This document shows, piece by piece, positions 1 to 5,796 of a DNA stretch of 5,796 nt. Source of the DNA: CAZLPW01 sp964561495. Lineage in GTDB: Bacteria > Fidelibacterota > Marinisomatia > Marinisomatales > UBA1611. The notes under the pieces were generated by a model, which saw nothing but the letters and a program-made list of their open reading frames with translations, searched no databases and was not told the origin of the DNA. The stretch's first letter is position 1, and the number at the start of each line of letters is the position of its first letter. The position numbers and the translations under genes were made by a program. The DNA is taken from NCBI GenBank assembly GCA_964561495.1, contig CAZLPW010000109.1, positions 1-5,796 on the forward strand, written 5' to 3'.

Positions 1-1
1 A

Positions 2-73
2 GAACTGCCTGAATTAGTCAGGCAGAGTTATAAATTTATTATTGTTTATATTTTAGGTCAAACATCAAAGTGA
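2..73 (+). CDS. Possible 3' end of a convergent gene (partial, unidentified)
   Basis: Frame 2 of the plus strand is open from the left edge for 23 codons and ends with TGA at 71-73, just before the A-tract of the hairpin terminator. The other two plus frames hit stops at once (TGA at 10-12, TAG at 15-17). The residues begin ELPELVRQSYK and end ILGQTSK, and no family can be recognised from so short a tail. The case rests on position: a bidirectional terminator is expected between two convergent genes, and this frame stops exactly where a gene feeding it should. An open run of 23 codons can easily occur by chance in AT-rich DNA, so the call is tentative. Confidence 0.4.
   Translation, partial: ELPELVRQSYKFIIVYILGQTSK
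5..25. repeat. Short inverted repeat (8-bp stem, 5-base loop)
   Basis: CTGCCTGA at 5-12 is the exact reverse complement of TCAGGCAG at 18-25, with loop ATTAG. It is the most G+C-rich spot in the left 130 bases. No T-run follows on the plus strand or on the minus strand, so it is not a standard intrinsic terminator. It lies inside the possible convergent reading frame. It could be a secondary mRNA 3'-end structure or chance. Confidence 0.4.
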
Positions 74-120
74 AAATTATAAAAAAGGAGCAGATTATTT
101 CTGCTCCTTTTTTATAATTT
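74..120. terminator. Bidirectional intrinsic terminator
   Basis: Bases 74-93 and 101-120 are perfect reverse complements (20-bp stem) around the 7-base loop ATTATTT. The core is GGAGCAG/CTGCTCC, flanked by six A residues on one side and six T residues on the other, so either strand gives a G+C-rich hairpin followed by a U-run. On the minus strand it lies 12 bases past the stop of the PuuD-like gene. On the plus strand it directly follows the TGA at 71-73. It is therefore read as the shared terminator of two convergent genes. Confidence 0.92.
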
Positions 121-132
121 AATTTATTAAAG

Positions 133-939
133 TTAAAAGCCTTTTACTTTTCCTGATTTTTTATAACACTGGAAAACTATATGCCAACCAACAGCTATGA
201 TTACTAATAAAATTAATCCTGAAATATTAAATAATTTTCCGCTCATAACAACTGTATGTTCATTAATCATGGTCCAAAATAACGGTACGGACATATAGGT
301 ATTATGCTTTGAGCGAAGTCCAGCCAAAGCTGCAAGGTCACCATCAGGCGCTTCTCCATTTTTTATTGCTGTAATAATCTTTTGTTGAGCAGGCCAAATC
401 CGAAACCAAACATTAAACGCCATATTAGTTCCGAACAATGCACCAAGATGAATATTAAATGCCCTATATCCAAACCCACCATAAAACTTCATTAGATAAA
501 TAATCCCACCTATTAGAATAAACGTAGCTACCGTCATCATTTTTACATCTTTTATGAGATTACTTCTATAAAAATAATCATATCCAAAGACAGCAGCAAA
601 TGTGAGCAAAATCATCACATGTGAAAAAGGAGTGACCATAGTACCGGCATCAAACATTAGATTTCCGACAGACTCACCCATTGAAAGTGACCCGTGCCAG
701 TATATAACATATAATAGAATAACCCCAGTGACCCAAGTCCAAGCTGCCCCCCACCTGAAAAAATAAAGTGTTCTAGGCATTAATTCAGGGATAACTTTTT
801 GTTTTGAATCTTTGTCCATTGTAGCAACAACATGTCCATTGATCCAATTAAAAAAATAAAGCAACCCAATCCAAACTATGCCTGCAATTATATGTAGCCA
901 TTTAAAAATGGGATGTGCTAATTGTATGATCAGTTCCAT
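133..939 (-). CDS. PuuD-like multi-pass membrane protein (Urate_ox_N family, no cytochrome domain)
   Basis: This 268-residue integral membrane protein resembles the N-terminal membrane domain of urate hydroxylase PuuD. The family look is seen in WLHIIAGIVWIGLLYFFNW (14-32), the Trp-rich FRWGAAWTWVTG (61-72), NMAFNVWFRIWPAQQK (172-187) and SKHNTYMSVPLFWTM (210-224). About seven hydrophobic segments are visible near 12-32, 60-80, 103-122, 134-150, 160-180, 217-233 and 236-256. His16, His107, His164 and His253 lie in or near them and could bind heme; that is inference. Full PuuD carries a C-terminal cytochrome c domain; here the chain ends in a short basic tail (KKSGKVKGF) and has no CxxCH. Urate oxidation should therefore not be assumed; a redox or electron-transfer role with a separate cytochrome is possible. 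The start at 939 is preferred to the in-frame ATG at 993 because GAGGA (946-950) lies 6 bases upstream and a promoter overlaps the longer start. A strong terminator follows the stop. Confidence 0.85.
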   Translation of the reverse strand: MELIIQLAHPIFKWLHIIAGIVWIGLLYFFNWINGHVVATMDKDSKQKVIPELMPRTLYFFRWGAAWTWVTGVILLYVIYWHGSLSMGESVGNLMFDAGTMVTPFSHVMILLTFAAVFGYDYFYRSNLIKDVKMMTVATFILIGGIIYLMKFYGGFGYRAFNIHLGALFGTNMAFNVWFRIWPAQQKIITAIKNGEAPDGDLAALAGLRSKHNTYMSVPLFWTMINEHTVVMSGKLFNISGLILLVIIAVGWHIVFQCYKKSGKVKGF

Positions 940-945
940 AAGTTT

Positions 946-950
946 TCCTC
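946..950 (-). promoter_or_regulatory. Ribosome binding site deciding the start of the PuuD-like gene
   Basis: On the minus strand GAGGA precedes the ATG at 937-939 by 6 bases (AAACTT), which is optimal spacing. No comparable site precedes the in-frame ATG 18 codons upstream. The extra N-terminal residues of the longer form (MKNIYDVLILEYKNRGKL) also look unlike a family N-terminus. Together these choose the shorter protein. Confidence 0.8.
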
Positions 951-975
951 GGTTTTTATATTCTAAAATTAATAC

Positions 976-1004
976 ATCATAAATGTTTTTCAAATTCAGA
1001 TCAA
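976..1004 (-). promoter_or_regulatory. Sigma-70-like promoter for the PuuD-like gene
   Basis: On the minus strand a -35 box TTGATC (999-1004, 4 of 6 to consensus) is separated by exactly 17 bases from a -10 box TATGAT (976-981, 5 of 6). Transcription would start near 969, giving a leader of about 30 bases before the ATG at 939 that includes the ribosome binding site. The upstream ATG at 993 falls inside this promoter and would be absent from the transcript. AT-rich DNA yields chance matches, but spacing, position and agreement with the ribosome binding site make this one credible. Confidence 0.6.
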
Positions 1005-1086
1005 TAAATTTTTATAAAACACACCTGAACTAAATAATTGATTAAGCTTTTTTATGATATTATTTCCCAAAATTGGTATCCATAAA

Positions 1087-1103
1087 TAAACCGTCTTGGT
1101 TTA
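1087..1103. repeat. Small inverted repeat in the intergenic gap
   Basis: TAAACC (1087-1092) and GGTTTA (1098-1103) are exact reverse complements around the loop GTCTT. The site is about 85-105 bases upstream of the -35 box of the PuuD-like gene, a position where a regulator could bind. The stem is short and weak, so chance is a real alternative. Confidence 0.3.
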
Positions 1104-1271
1104 AAAGCAATCATCTCCGAAAAATATCTAGCTCTAGCTAAAATTAGGTAATAAAACGAAACCTTATATTGGCTATGCATTCTAACATAAAAGAAATTAA
1201 TAACACAGCTCAAAACAGCATTATGAATAAAATTATGATGACAGAATTTTTTATAAATCCTAAGAATTACT

Positions 1272-1292
1272 GATACAAGCTCCTGCTGTATC
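1272..1292 (-). repeat. Imperfect hairpin just after the stress-protein gene
   Basis: On the minus strand GATACAGC and GCTTGTATC pair around AGGA with one bulged T, starting 9 bases after the stop of the stress-protein gene. It could mark the 3' end of the operon transcript, but no U-run follows, so it is not a typical intrinsic terminator. It may instead stabilise the message end or be incidental. Confidence 0.35.
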
Positions 1293-1300
1293 TAATGTTA

Positions 1301-2185
1301 TTATTTTACAATTAGAATTGGACAGATGCTCTTCTCCATTACTGATAGCGCCTTGCTGCCTGAAAAAAATTTTAGGAGTGGACTTTTTGTTGAATTTCCC
1401 ATAACAATAATATGATTATCACTAGCAAGCTCTAAAATTATTTCAACTGGCTCACCATTTTTAAAAATACAGCTGTGATCAATCTTTAACCTTCTTAAGA
1501 ATTTAGAAGCTTTTTTGGATGCATCTTTATATCCGTTTCCAAAATTATCAGTTTTACTTACGGTAATTATATCTACACCACTATCAAGAGAACGGGCCAC
1601 TCTTGCTCCATATTGGACGGCCTTCCATGTACCGCTAGAATTATCGACAGCTAACAAAACACGATATTCTTTATTAAAATCAAACTGATTTACAACCAGT
1701 ATGGAACTGTTAATGTATTGAAATAAATCATGAGCCATACCTCCTTTCTTACTTCCACCTATAATTGTAACATCATAATCTCCTGTTTCTACTTCATCTC
1801 TTAATTCAGAAATAATATCACCATTCCTTAATATTAATCTAACATTTTCACAAAAGGTGCCTTTCAAAAAGACTTCTAAACGTCCAGTCTTTGTTTCAAC
1901 TATCGTATTTTTGGGAAACCCAGCTTCAAGGGAGCTTGACTCAATAAAGTTATTTTCTGAAAGATAATTAAATGCCCACTCTAAAATATCGATGCCTGGC
2001 CTATCTATATCCCAAGACTCCATTCTCTCTCTTACAAGAGATACATCTTTCAAACTAAAATCATTGATTTTCTCCCCCACATCTACAATAGTTGTGGAAG
2101 CATTAAAAGCTTTTGCCACTTGCATACCCATATTTAAGGTAGATTTAGAGTGTTCTTTACTACTTACTGCAATTAAAATTTTCAT
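1301..2185 (-). CDS. Tandem-domain universal stress protein (UspA family)
   Basis: This 294-residue soluble, presumably cytoplasmic protein has two UspA-type domains. The first begins with the typical beta strand MKILIAVSSKEHSKSTLNMG (1-20) and ends with the GDYDVTIIGGSKKGG to SILVVNQ stretch (135-167). It is long for one domain because of extra sequence around 60-130. The second runs from YRVLLAVDNSSGTWKAV (174-190) to PILIVK (289-294). The usual nucleotide-binding pattern G-2X-G-9X-G-S/T survives in domain 2 as G263-NS-T266-9X-G276-S277, with the second Gly replaced by Thr. In domain 1 it is not recognisable. ATP binding is therefore uncertain. The start at 2185 is fixed by a 4-base ATGA overlap with the stop of the transporter gene; there is no good Shine-Dalgarno site, which fits translational coupling. 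Such proteins often accompany transporters and may regulate them, but that role is inferred from position. Confidence 0.9.
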   Translation of the reverse strand: MKILIAVSSKEHSKSTLNMGMQVAKAFNASTTIVDVGEKINDFSLKDVSLVRERMESWDIDRPGIDILEWAFNYLSENNFIESSSLEAGFPKNTIVETKTGRLEVFLKGTFCENVRLILRNGDIISELRDEVETGDYDVTIIGGSKKGGMAHDLFQYINSSILVVNQFDFNKEYRVLLAVDNSSGTWKAVQYGARVARSLDSGVDIITVSKTDNFGNGYKDASKKASKFLRRLKIDHSCIFKNGEPVEIILELASDNHIIVMGNSTKSPLLKFFSGSKALSVMEKSICPILIVK

Positions 2186-3597
2186 GTTAATAAAGGCCAA
2201 TAAAAATAAGAAACTATTATTAAAATAATATTTGAAATTAAAAATAATTTCCAACCTGCTTTTAGATAATCACTAGAGCTAATAATTCCAGTAGAATATA
2301 TAATCATACAAGTTGGAGAGGCCACTATTGTTAGATAAGAAAAAGAGGATGCTATTGAAGTTGCAATGCCCATAATTATCGGATTCCCCCCCATATCAAG
2401 AACTATAGGACCTAATACTGCGACCGTAGCTGCATTGCTTAGTAAGTTAGTTAATAATCCAGTGAACAACACTGAGATCAACCAATGCACTATAAATAAA
2501 TCCTTGAAAACATATTCTAAATTTGAAATAGCAGTCTCAGCGACCCATAAAGCTGCTCCAGTTTCTTTCATCTGGATTCCTACAGATATTGCGGCCCCAA
2601 AAAGTAAAATAACGCCCCAATTAGTACTACCGCTAATTTCTTTCCAATCTATCAAACCAAAGGAAAGGTAAAGGAAAACGCCAAACAATGCAATAATACC
2701 TAGTCCAAGTAAAGGACTAAGGAACACCCAGCAAAAGAAAATAAATAAAAAAATAAAAATTGAAATCCACTGATTGTCAGATAACTTTCCCTCATTGGCA
2801 ACTTCAACCTTAATTTTTCTAATTGCTGAATCGAGGCTTTTTTGTTTTGGTGTAAAAGTAAACCAGAGTATCAGAGCAGCTAAAGGGATTTCAATTATTA
2901 ATATTGGATATGTGTGTTTCATCCAATCAACATATGAAATATTTGCTAATCCAAATTCTGATAAATAGCCTATCATTATTGCATTCCTGCCACCACCTGA
3001 AGGAGTCCCGATCGAACCCATAGCACATCCATATGCTATAGAAAATAAAAGTAATGTTGACAAATTAGAGCTCTTATTGACCTGTTTCCCCGAGTTTCGA
3101 ATGATCGCTAGAGCCACAGGGAGCATCATCGCAGAGACCGTGTGCTCTCCTATAAATGAAGAAAGAAAAGCAGATACAGCTACAAAACCTAGTACAATTC
3201 TTGAAGTTTTGTTTCCAGTAATATTTACGATGCCAATTGCAAGCCTTTTGTCCAAACCCTGATAGACAATGGCCACTGCCATCATCAATGAGCCCATAAT
3301 AAAAAAAACCGCGTCACTCATAAAAGAAGACGCCACACCATCTGCTGTATCTAAACCTAATACGACCTGCATTATCAAAATCAAAATTGCAACTGCAGGC
3401 AGTGGTATTGTTTCACTTATTATAAGAATAAGAGCAATTATAACAATTATTAATGTTCTATGACCACTGGAGGATAATCCTTCTGGTGATGGCAAATAAA
3501 AAAACAAAAAACAAAGGCCAAAAGATGTGATTAACCATTTTTTTCTAGTAACCCAAAAAAGTATATCTGTTATTGATCGATTTGAAAAAGAAAACAT
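2182..3597 (-). CDS. SLC13/DASS-family anion transporter (divalent anion:Na+ symporter-like)
   Basis: This 471-residue inner-membrane protein has about a dozen hydrophobic segments and the length and internal-repeat layout of the DASS family (sulfate, phosphate, di- and tricarboxylate uptake). Landmarks are SETIPLPAVAILILIMQVVLG (61-81), FMSDAVFFIMGSLMMAVAI (92-110), the first re-entrant loop with SAMMLPVALAII (155-166), the GSIGTPSGGGRNAIMIG loop (194-210) and the second re-entrant loop LLSNAATVAVLGPIVLDMG (385-403). The two Ser-Asn-Thr motifs that form the ion and substrate sites in characterised members read Gly150-Glu151-His152 and Ser387-Asn388-Ala389 here, so ion coupling and substrate may differ. 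Reading stays open throughout and the flanks are conserved, which argues for a distinct subfamily rather than decay. The ATG at 3595-3597 has no clear ribosome binding site. The gene follows the molybdoenzyme by 71 bases and overlaps the stress-protein start by 4, so an operon is likely. Substrate unknown. Confidence 0.88.
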   Translation of the reverse strand: MFSFSNRSITDILFWVTRKKWLITSFGLCFLFFYLPSPEGLSSSGHRTLIIVIIALILIISETIPLPAVAILILIMQVVLGLDTADGVASSFMSDAVFFIMGSLMMAVAIVYQGLDKRLAIGIVNITGNKTSRIVLGFVAVSAFLSSFIGEHTVSAMMLPVALAIIRNSGKQVNKSSNLSTLLLFSIAYGCAMGSIGTPSGGGRNAIMIGYLSEFGLANISYVDWMKHTYPILIIEIPLAALILWFTFTPKQKSLDSAIRKIKVEVANEGKLSDNQWISIFIFLFIFFCWVFLSPLLGLGIIALFGVFLYLSFGLIDWKEISGSTNWGVILLFGAAISVGIQMKETGAALWVAETAISNLEYVFKDLFIVHWLISVLFTGLLTNLLSNAATVAVLGPIVLDMGGNPIIMGIATSIASSFSYLTIVASPTCMIIYSTGIISSSDYLKAGWKLFLISNIILIIVSYFYWPLLT

Positions 3598-3629
3598 TAT
3601 TTAATAAAATACTGAATAATTATGCCCTC

Positions 3630-3641
3630 TGAATTAATTCA
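3630..3641. repeat. 12-base perfect palindrome in the oxidoreductase-transporter spacer
   Basis: TGAATTAATTCA reads the same on both strands and lies in the 71-base gap, 33 bases upstream of the transporter start. It could be an operator for a dimeric regulator controlling transporter expression separately. It is made mostly of A and T, so chance occurrence in this AT-rich DNA is quite possible. No convincing promoter with correct spacing sits beside it. Confidence 0.25.
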
Positions 3642-3668
3642 ATAGTTTGAGTTATTTTGTGCTCTGCA

Positions 3669-5796
3669 TTACTTCTTTTTAAGATAAAACTGCTCAATTT
3701 TTGGAGTAAGAGGTCTACCCATCCAAAGAGGTCTGCGGAGATTTTTTGGATGTACTTCTCTATCTAAAGCCCATTGATTCCATTTCTTAAAATGGGTAAA
3801 AGATTTATTAGTATCAACAAAAACATCACCATAATACTCATCATCATTGGGCTTAGATAGCGTTACTTTTTGTAACCAGCAATGTGCACCCGAAATCGGA
3901 TCAGGGTTTGCTGGGTGTGTTATATTTTGATGAACACCACCATCTCTCCACCAAATACGTTTAGTATCAGGATCTTTTGTTTCCCAAGGCTCTACCCCAG
4001 ATAATGTGCGCATCCGCCATTCGCCATTATTAATTCTAGTAATATCCACCGTATTAGTCATAAAACGATTCCCTTCATCCTGTTGCCTCCTCCATCGTCC
4101 AATGTGATGCGAGCATCCAACTATTCCAGGTTTAATCCCTTCAGTAATCCAAACCTTATCAATAAACCATCCAATTTCAGTTTTTATTTTTAATAAATCA
4201 CCCTCTTTTAAAAATAGTTTCTCAGCATCTATAGGATGTATCCAAACTGGATTACGATGTGCAATTTCTGTAAGCCACTTTGCATTTGCTGATCTTGAAT
4301 GTATATGAGTAGGAAGACGGAAATTTGGTAATAAAACATACTCATTTTTTTGCTTATCAAGGTTATCAGTATGCACATGACTTTTTATTCTATAACCAGG
4401 CGTTGAGTGTTCAGGATATCCAAAATCCACCATTGTCTGAGAAAAAATTTCTTGCTTTCTTGAAGGAGTTGGGTATCCTACAAAGTTTTTATTATTTATT
4501 CTCAATCCTATTATTCTATTATTTTTCTCAATATTACCATTTGGTTTAATAATTGAATCCTTGAGATCATCTTTTGTAAGATTTTTCTCATTTTTTCTAT
4601 AAACATCTGGCTCAACTAAAAACGCACCAAATTTTCTCATGTATTCAAGAGCACTCAGTCCTTCCTTTTTCGCAGCTTCTGGTAGCCCACTTGTATTATC
4701 AAAAATATATTGATAATACTCATCTATATTAATTTTTTCGCCTTTTCTATACGGGCTTAAAAAATGTTGGCGAATTCCCATATCATTATTCTTATCTATC
4801 TGCCATGATAATTCAATCCAGAACTCATCCTCTTCCCAAACCTCTCCAGGGTTGACCTCATATGTAAAATTAATCTTTTCCCCATCTCTTCGGGCTTTTT
4901 CTCTCATAACTGGTTGTCTAAAAGCTATCCAAACGCCTGCCTGAGTTTCATAAGAGTTAATGTCATGTCGCTCTGAGGCATGTCCCATTGGGAGAACATA
5001 ATCTGCAAAAAATGCTGTCTCGTTCCATGTTGGAGTAAGAGCAATATGGCAGCCAATCTTTTTTTGATCAGAAAGCATCTCAATCCATGTAAATCCATCT
5101 GGATAGGTCCAAACAGGATTAAATACTCTCGTAAAATAAACATCCAAGCTACCTCTATTATCCTTTAGTAAGTGAGGCAAGATTTGACTCATTTCATAAT
5201 GAGAGAGTGTGTATTCAGGAGGCCAAATCATTTCATTCCAAACGTCTTGAGCAGGTGGGTTGTCAAAGAATGATGGGTGAAACTTATTCCAAGCGCTGGG
5301 AGAGGTTCCTCCCTCAGTGCCTACTGATCCAGTTAAAACATTTAAAAGATGCAGTGCTCTTGCAACTTGCCATCCCCCAAGATTTCCAATTGAAGCACCT
5401 CGCCAAATATGAGATGAAAATTTACTTCCTGCTTTCCCTATTAGGTTTGCAACTCTAATTATTTGTTCTGGATCAATTTGTGCCTCTTTTGCAGCAAATT
5501 CAGGTGTGTACTCGCTCCATTCTTGCTTTAATCGATTTATGAACTGAGTAAAATTTATGGAATCATTTGGGTGAAGATTTTTCAGATAATCCTCCCAATT
5601 TACCCAATCTCTGAGGTAATTAGGATCATACAATTCTTCTTCTAAAATAATCTTTGCCATAGACATAAAAACAGCTGACTCACTACCAGGGTAGGTTGGC
5701 ATCCATTCATCAGCCATAGAAGCTGTATTCGACAGCCTTGGATCAAGAACTATTAATTTTGCACCTTTCATCATTCCCTCCAAAATACGTTGAGCA
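3669..5796 (-). CDS. Molybdopterin-dependent oxidoreductase, DMSO reductase superfamily (5' end missing)
   Basis: This is the catalytic subunit of a molybdenum or tungsten enzyme, about 708 residues visible. The frame is open to the right edge (AQRI precedes the TTG at 5781-5783), so that TTG is internal and the true start is outside. Counting from that codon: GAKLIVLDPRLSNTAS (7-22) with PGSESA (32-37) is the cofactor-binding fold; GASIGNLGGWQVARALHLLN (129-148) leads to TGSVGTEGG (151-159); FNPVWTYPDG (221-230); ETAFFADYVLPMG (255-267); YPTPSRKQEIF (437-447). The C-terminal molybdopterin dinucleotide-binding domain runs from about 480 to 640, with HSRSANAKWLTEIAHRNPVW (495-514) and DAEKLFLKEGDLLKIKTE (519-536). 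Relatives have roughly 850-1000 residues; the missing part would hold any [4Fe-4S] cysteines, the Mo-ligating residue and a possible Tat signal. The look is closest to the formate dehydrogenase/polysulfide-thiosulfate reductase branch, but the substrate cannot be named. The transporter gene follows without an intervening terminator. Confidence 0.92.
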   Translation of the reverse strand, partial: AQRILEGMMKGAKLIVLDPRLSNTASMADEWMPTYPGSESAVFMSMAKIILEEELYDPNYLRDWVNWEDYLKNLHPNDSINFTQFINRLKQEWSEYTPEFAAKEAQIDPEQIIRVANLIGKAGSKFSSHIWRGASIGNLGGWQVARALHLLNVLTGSVGTEGGTSPSAWNKFHPSFFDNPPAQDVWNEMIWPPEYTLSHYEMSQILPHLLKDNRGSLDVYFTRVFNPVWTYPDGFTWIEMLSDQKKIGCHIALTPTWNETAFFADYVLPMGHASERHDINSYETQAGVWIAFRQPVMREKARRDGEKINFTYEVNPGEVWEEDEFWIELSWQIDKNNDMGIRQHFLSPYRKGEKINIDEYYQYIFDNTSGLPEAAKKEGLSALEYMRKFGAFLVEPDVYRKNEKNLTKDDLKDSIIKPNGNIEKNNRIIGLRINNKNFVGYPTPSRKQEIFSQTMVDFGYPEHSTPGYRIKSHVHTDNLDKQKNEYVLLPNFRLPTHIHSRSANAKWLTEIAHRNPVWIHPIDAEKLFLKEGDLLKIKTEIGWFIDKVWITEGIKPGIVGCSHHIGRWRRQQDEGNRFMTNTVDITRINNGEWRMRTLSGVEPWETKDPDTKRIWWRDGGVHQNITHPANPDPISGAHCWLQKVTLSKPNDDEYYGDVFVDTNKSFTHFKKWNQWALDREVHPKNLRRPLWMGRPLTPKIEQFYLKKK

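Larger units (their letters stand above)
940..1300. other. Intergenic gap between the stress-protein gene and the PuuD-like gene
   Basis: This 361-base stretch contains the promoter and ribosome binding site of the PuuD-like gene at its left end and the 3' untranslated region of the stress-protein gene at its right end. In between are three short inverted repeats: TAAACC/GGTTTA (1087-1103), TAGCT/AGCTA (1129-1140) and an imperfect GATACA/TGTATC (1272-1292). I see no tRNA-like fold, no clear terminator T-run and no convincing small gene. The longest tidy frame, a 32-codon plus-strand run at 1175-1273, has no ribosome binding site. Confidence 0.7.

Noticed and set aside
940..993. N-terminal 18-residue extension of the PuuD-like protein
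   Set aside because: There is no ribosome binding site for it, it overlaps a good promoter, and a much better start exists at 939.
1077..1120. Minus-strand short frame starting MIAFKPRR with GGAG next to the ATG
   Set aside because: The GGAG abuts the ATG with no spacing, and only about 20 codons follow. Too little supports a gene.
1175..1273. Plus-strand 32-codon frame in the intergenic gap beginning MHSNIKEINN
   Set aside because: It has no ribosome binding site, its composition is that of AT-rich noncoding DNA, and it is antisense to the local transcription direction with no recognisable motif.
2186..2254. N-terminal 23-residue extension of the stress protein
   Set aside because: The added residues (rich in Phe and Asn) are the out-of-frame shadow of the transporter's last membrane segment; MKILIAVSS is the normal family N-terminus and forms the ATGA overlap.
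3612..3650. Possible promoter before the transporter (CATAAT at 3619-3624)
   Set aside because: The only -35-like hexamer (TCAAAC) is 20 bases away, too far, and at the ideal 17-base spacing the hexamer is AACTAT. Not reported as a promoter.
4325..5458. Several open frames of 60-83 codons on either strand within the oxidoreductase gene
   Set aside because: They are shadow frames of a clearly conserved protein, with no ribosome binding sites or recognisable motifs.
1..5796. CRISPR array, insertion sequence, tRNA or rRNA
   Set aside because: No regularly spaced direct repeats, transposase-like frames, terminal inverted repeats or cloverleaf-like sequences were seen.

Overview
The window is AT-rich (roughly one third G+C by eye). 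All four substantial genes lie on the minus strand, so reading right to left follows transcription. Low G+C, a molybdenum oxidoreductase and a PuuD-type membrane protein fit a respiratory bacterium, possibly an aquatic one. Nothing here fixes the taxon, and that part is inference.

Right to left: (1) The 3' portion of a large molybdopterin-dependent oxidoreductase of the DMSO reductase superfamily runs off the right edge. The visible ~708 residues lack the N-terminal region that would hold any iron-sulfur cysteines and the molybdenum ligand. (2) After 71 bases comes a complete 471-residue SLC13/DASS-type anion transporter. (3) It overlaps by 4 bases (ATGA) a tandem-domain universal stress protein of 294 residues. 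(4) A 361-base gap follows, with several short inverted repeats and a good sigma-70-like promoter. (5) That promoter precedes a 268-residue multi-pass membrane protein resembling the membrane domain of PuuD (Urate_ox_N family) without its cytochrome c domain. (6) A perfect 20-bp hairpin terminator follows, facing a short open frame on the plus strand that may be the 3' end of a convergent gene.

The transporter and stress protein are almost certainly translated from one message, and the oxidoreductase is probably upstream in the same operon because no terminator is visible between them. A plausible reading is a module in which a molybdoenzyme acts on an anion moved by the transporter, with the stress protein as a regulator or sensor of the transporter. 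The substrate cannot be named from this sequence. The PuuD-like gene appears to be its own transcription unit, and a link to the upstream operon is only positional.

The most unusual feature is in the transporter. The first of the two Ser-Asn-Thr signatures that normally build the sodium and substrate sites is replaced by Gly-Glu-His, while the second is kept as Ser-Asn-Ala.
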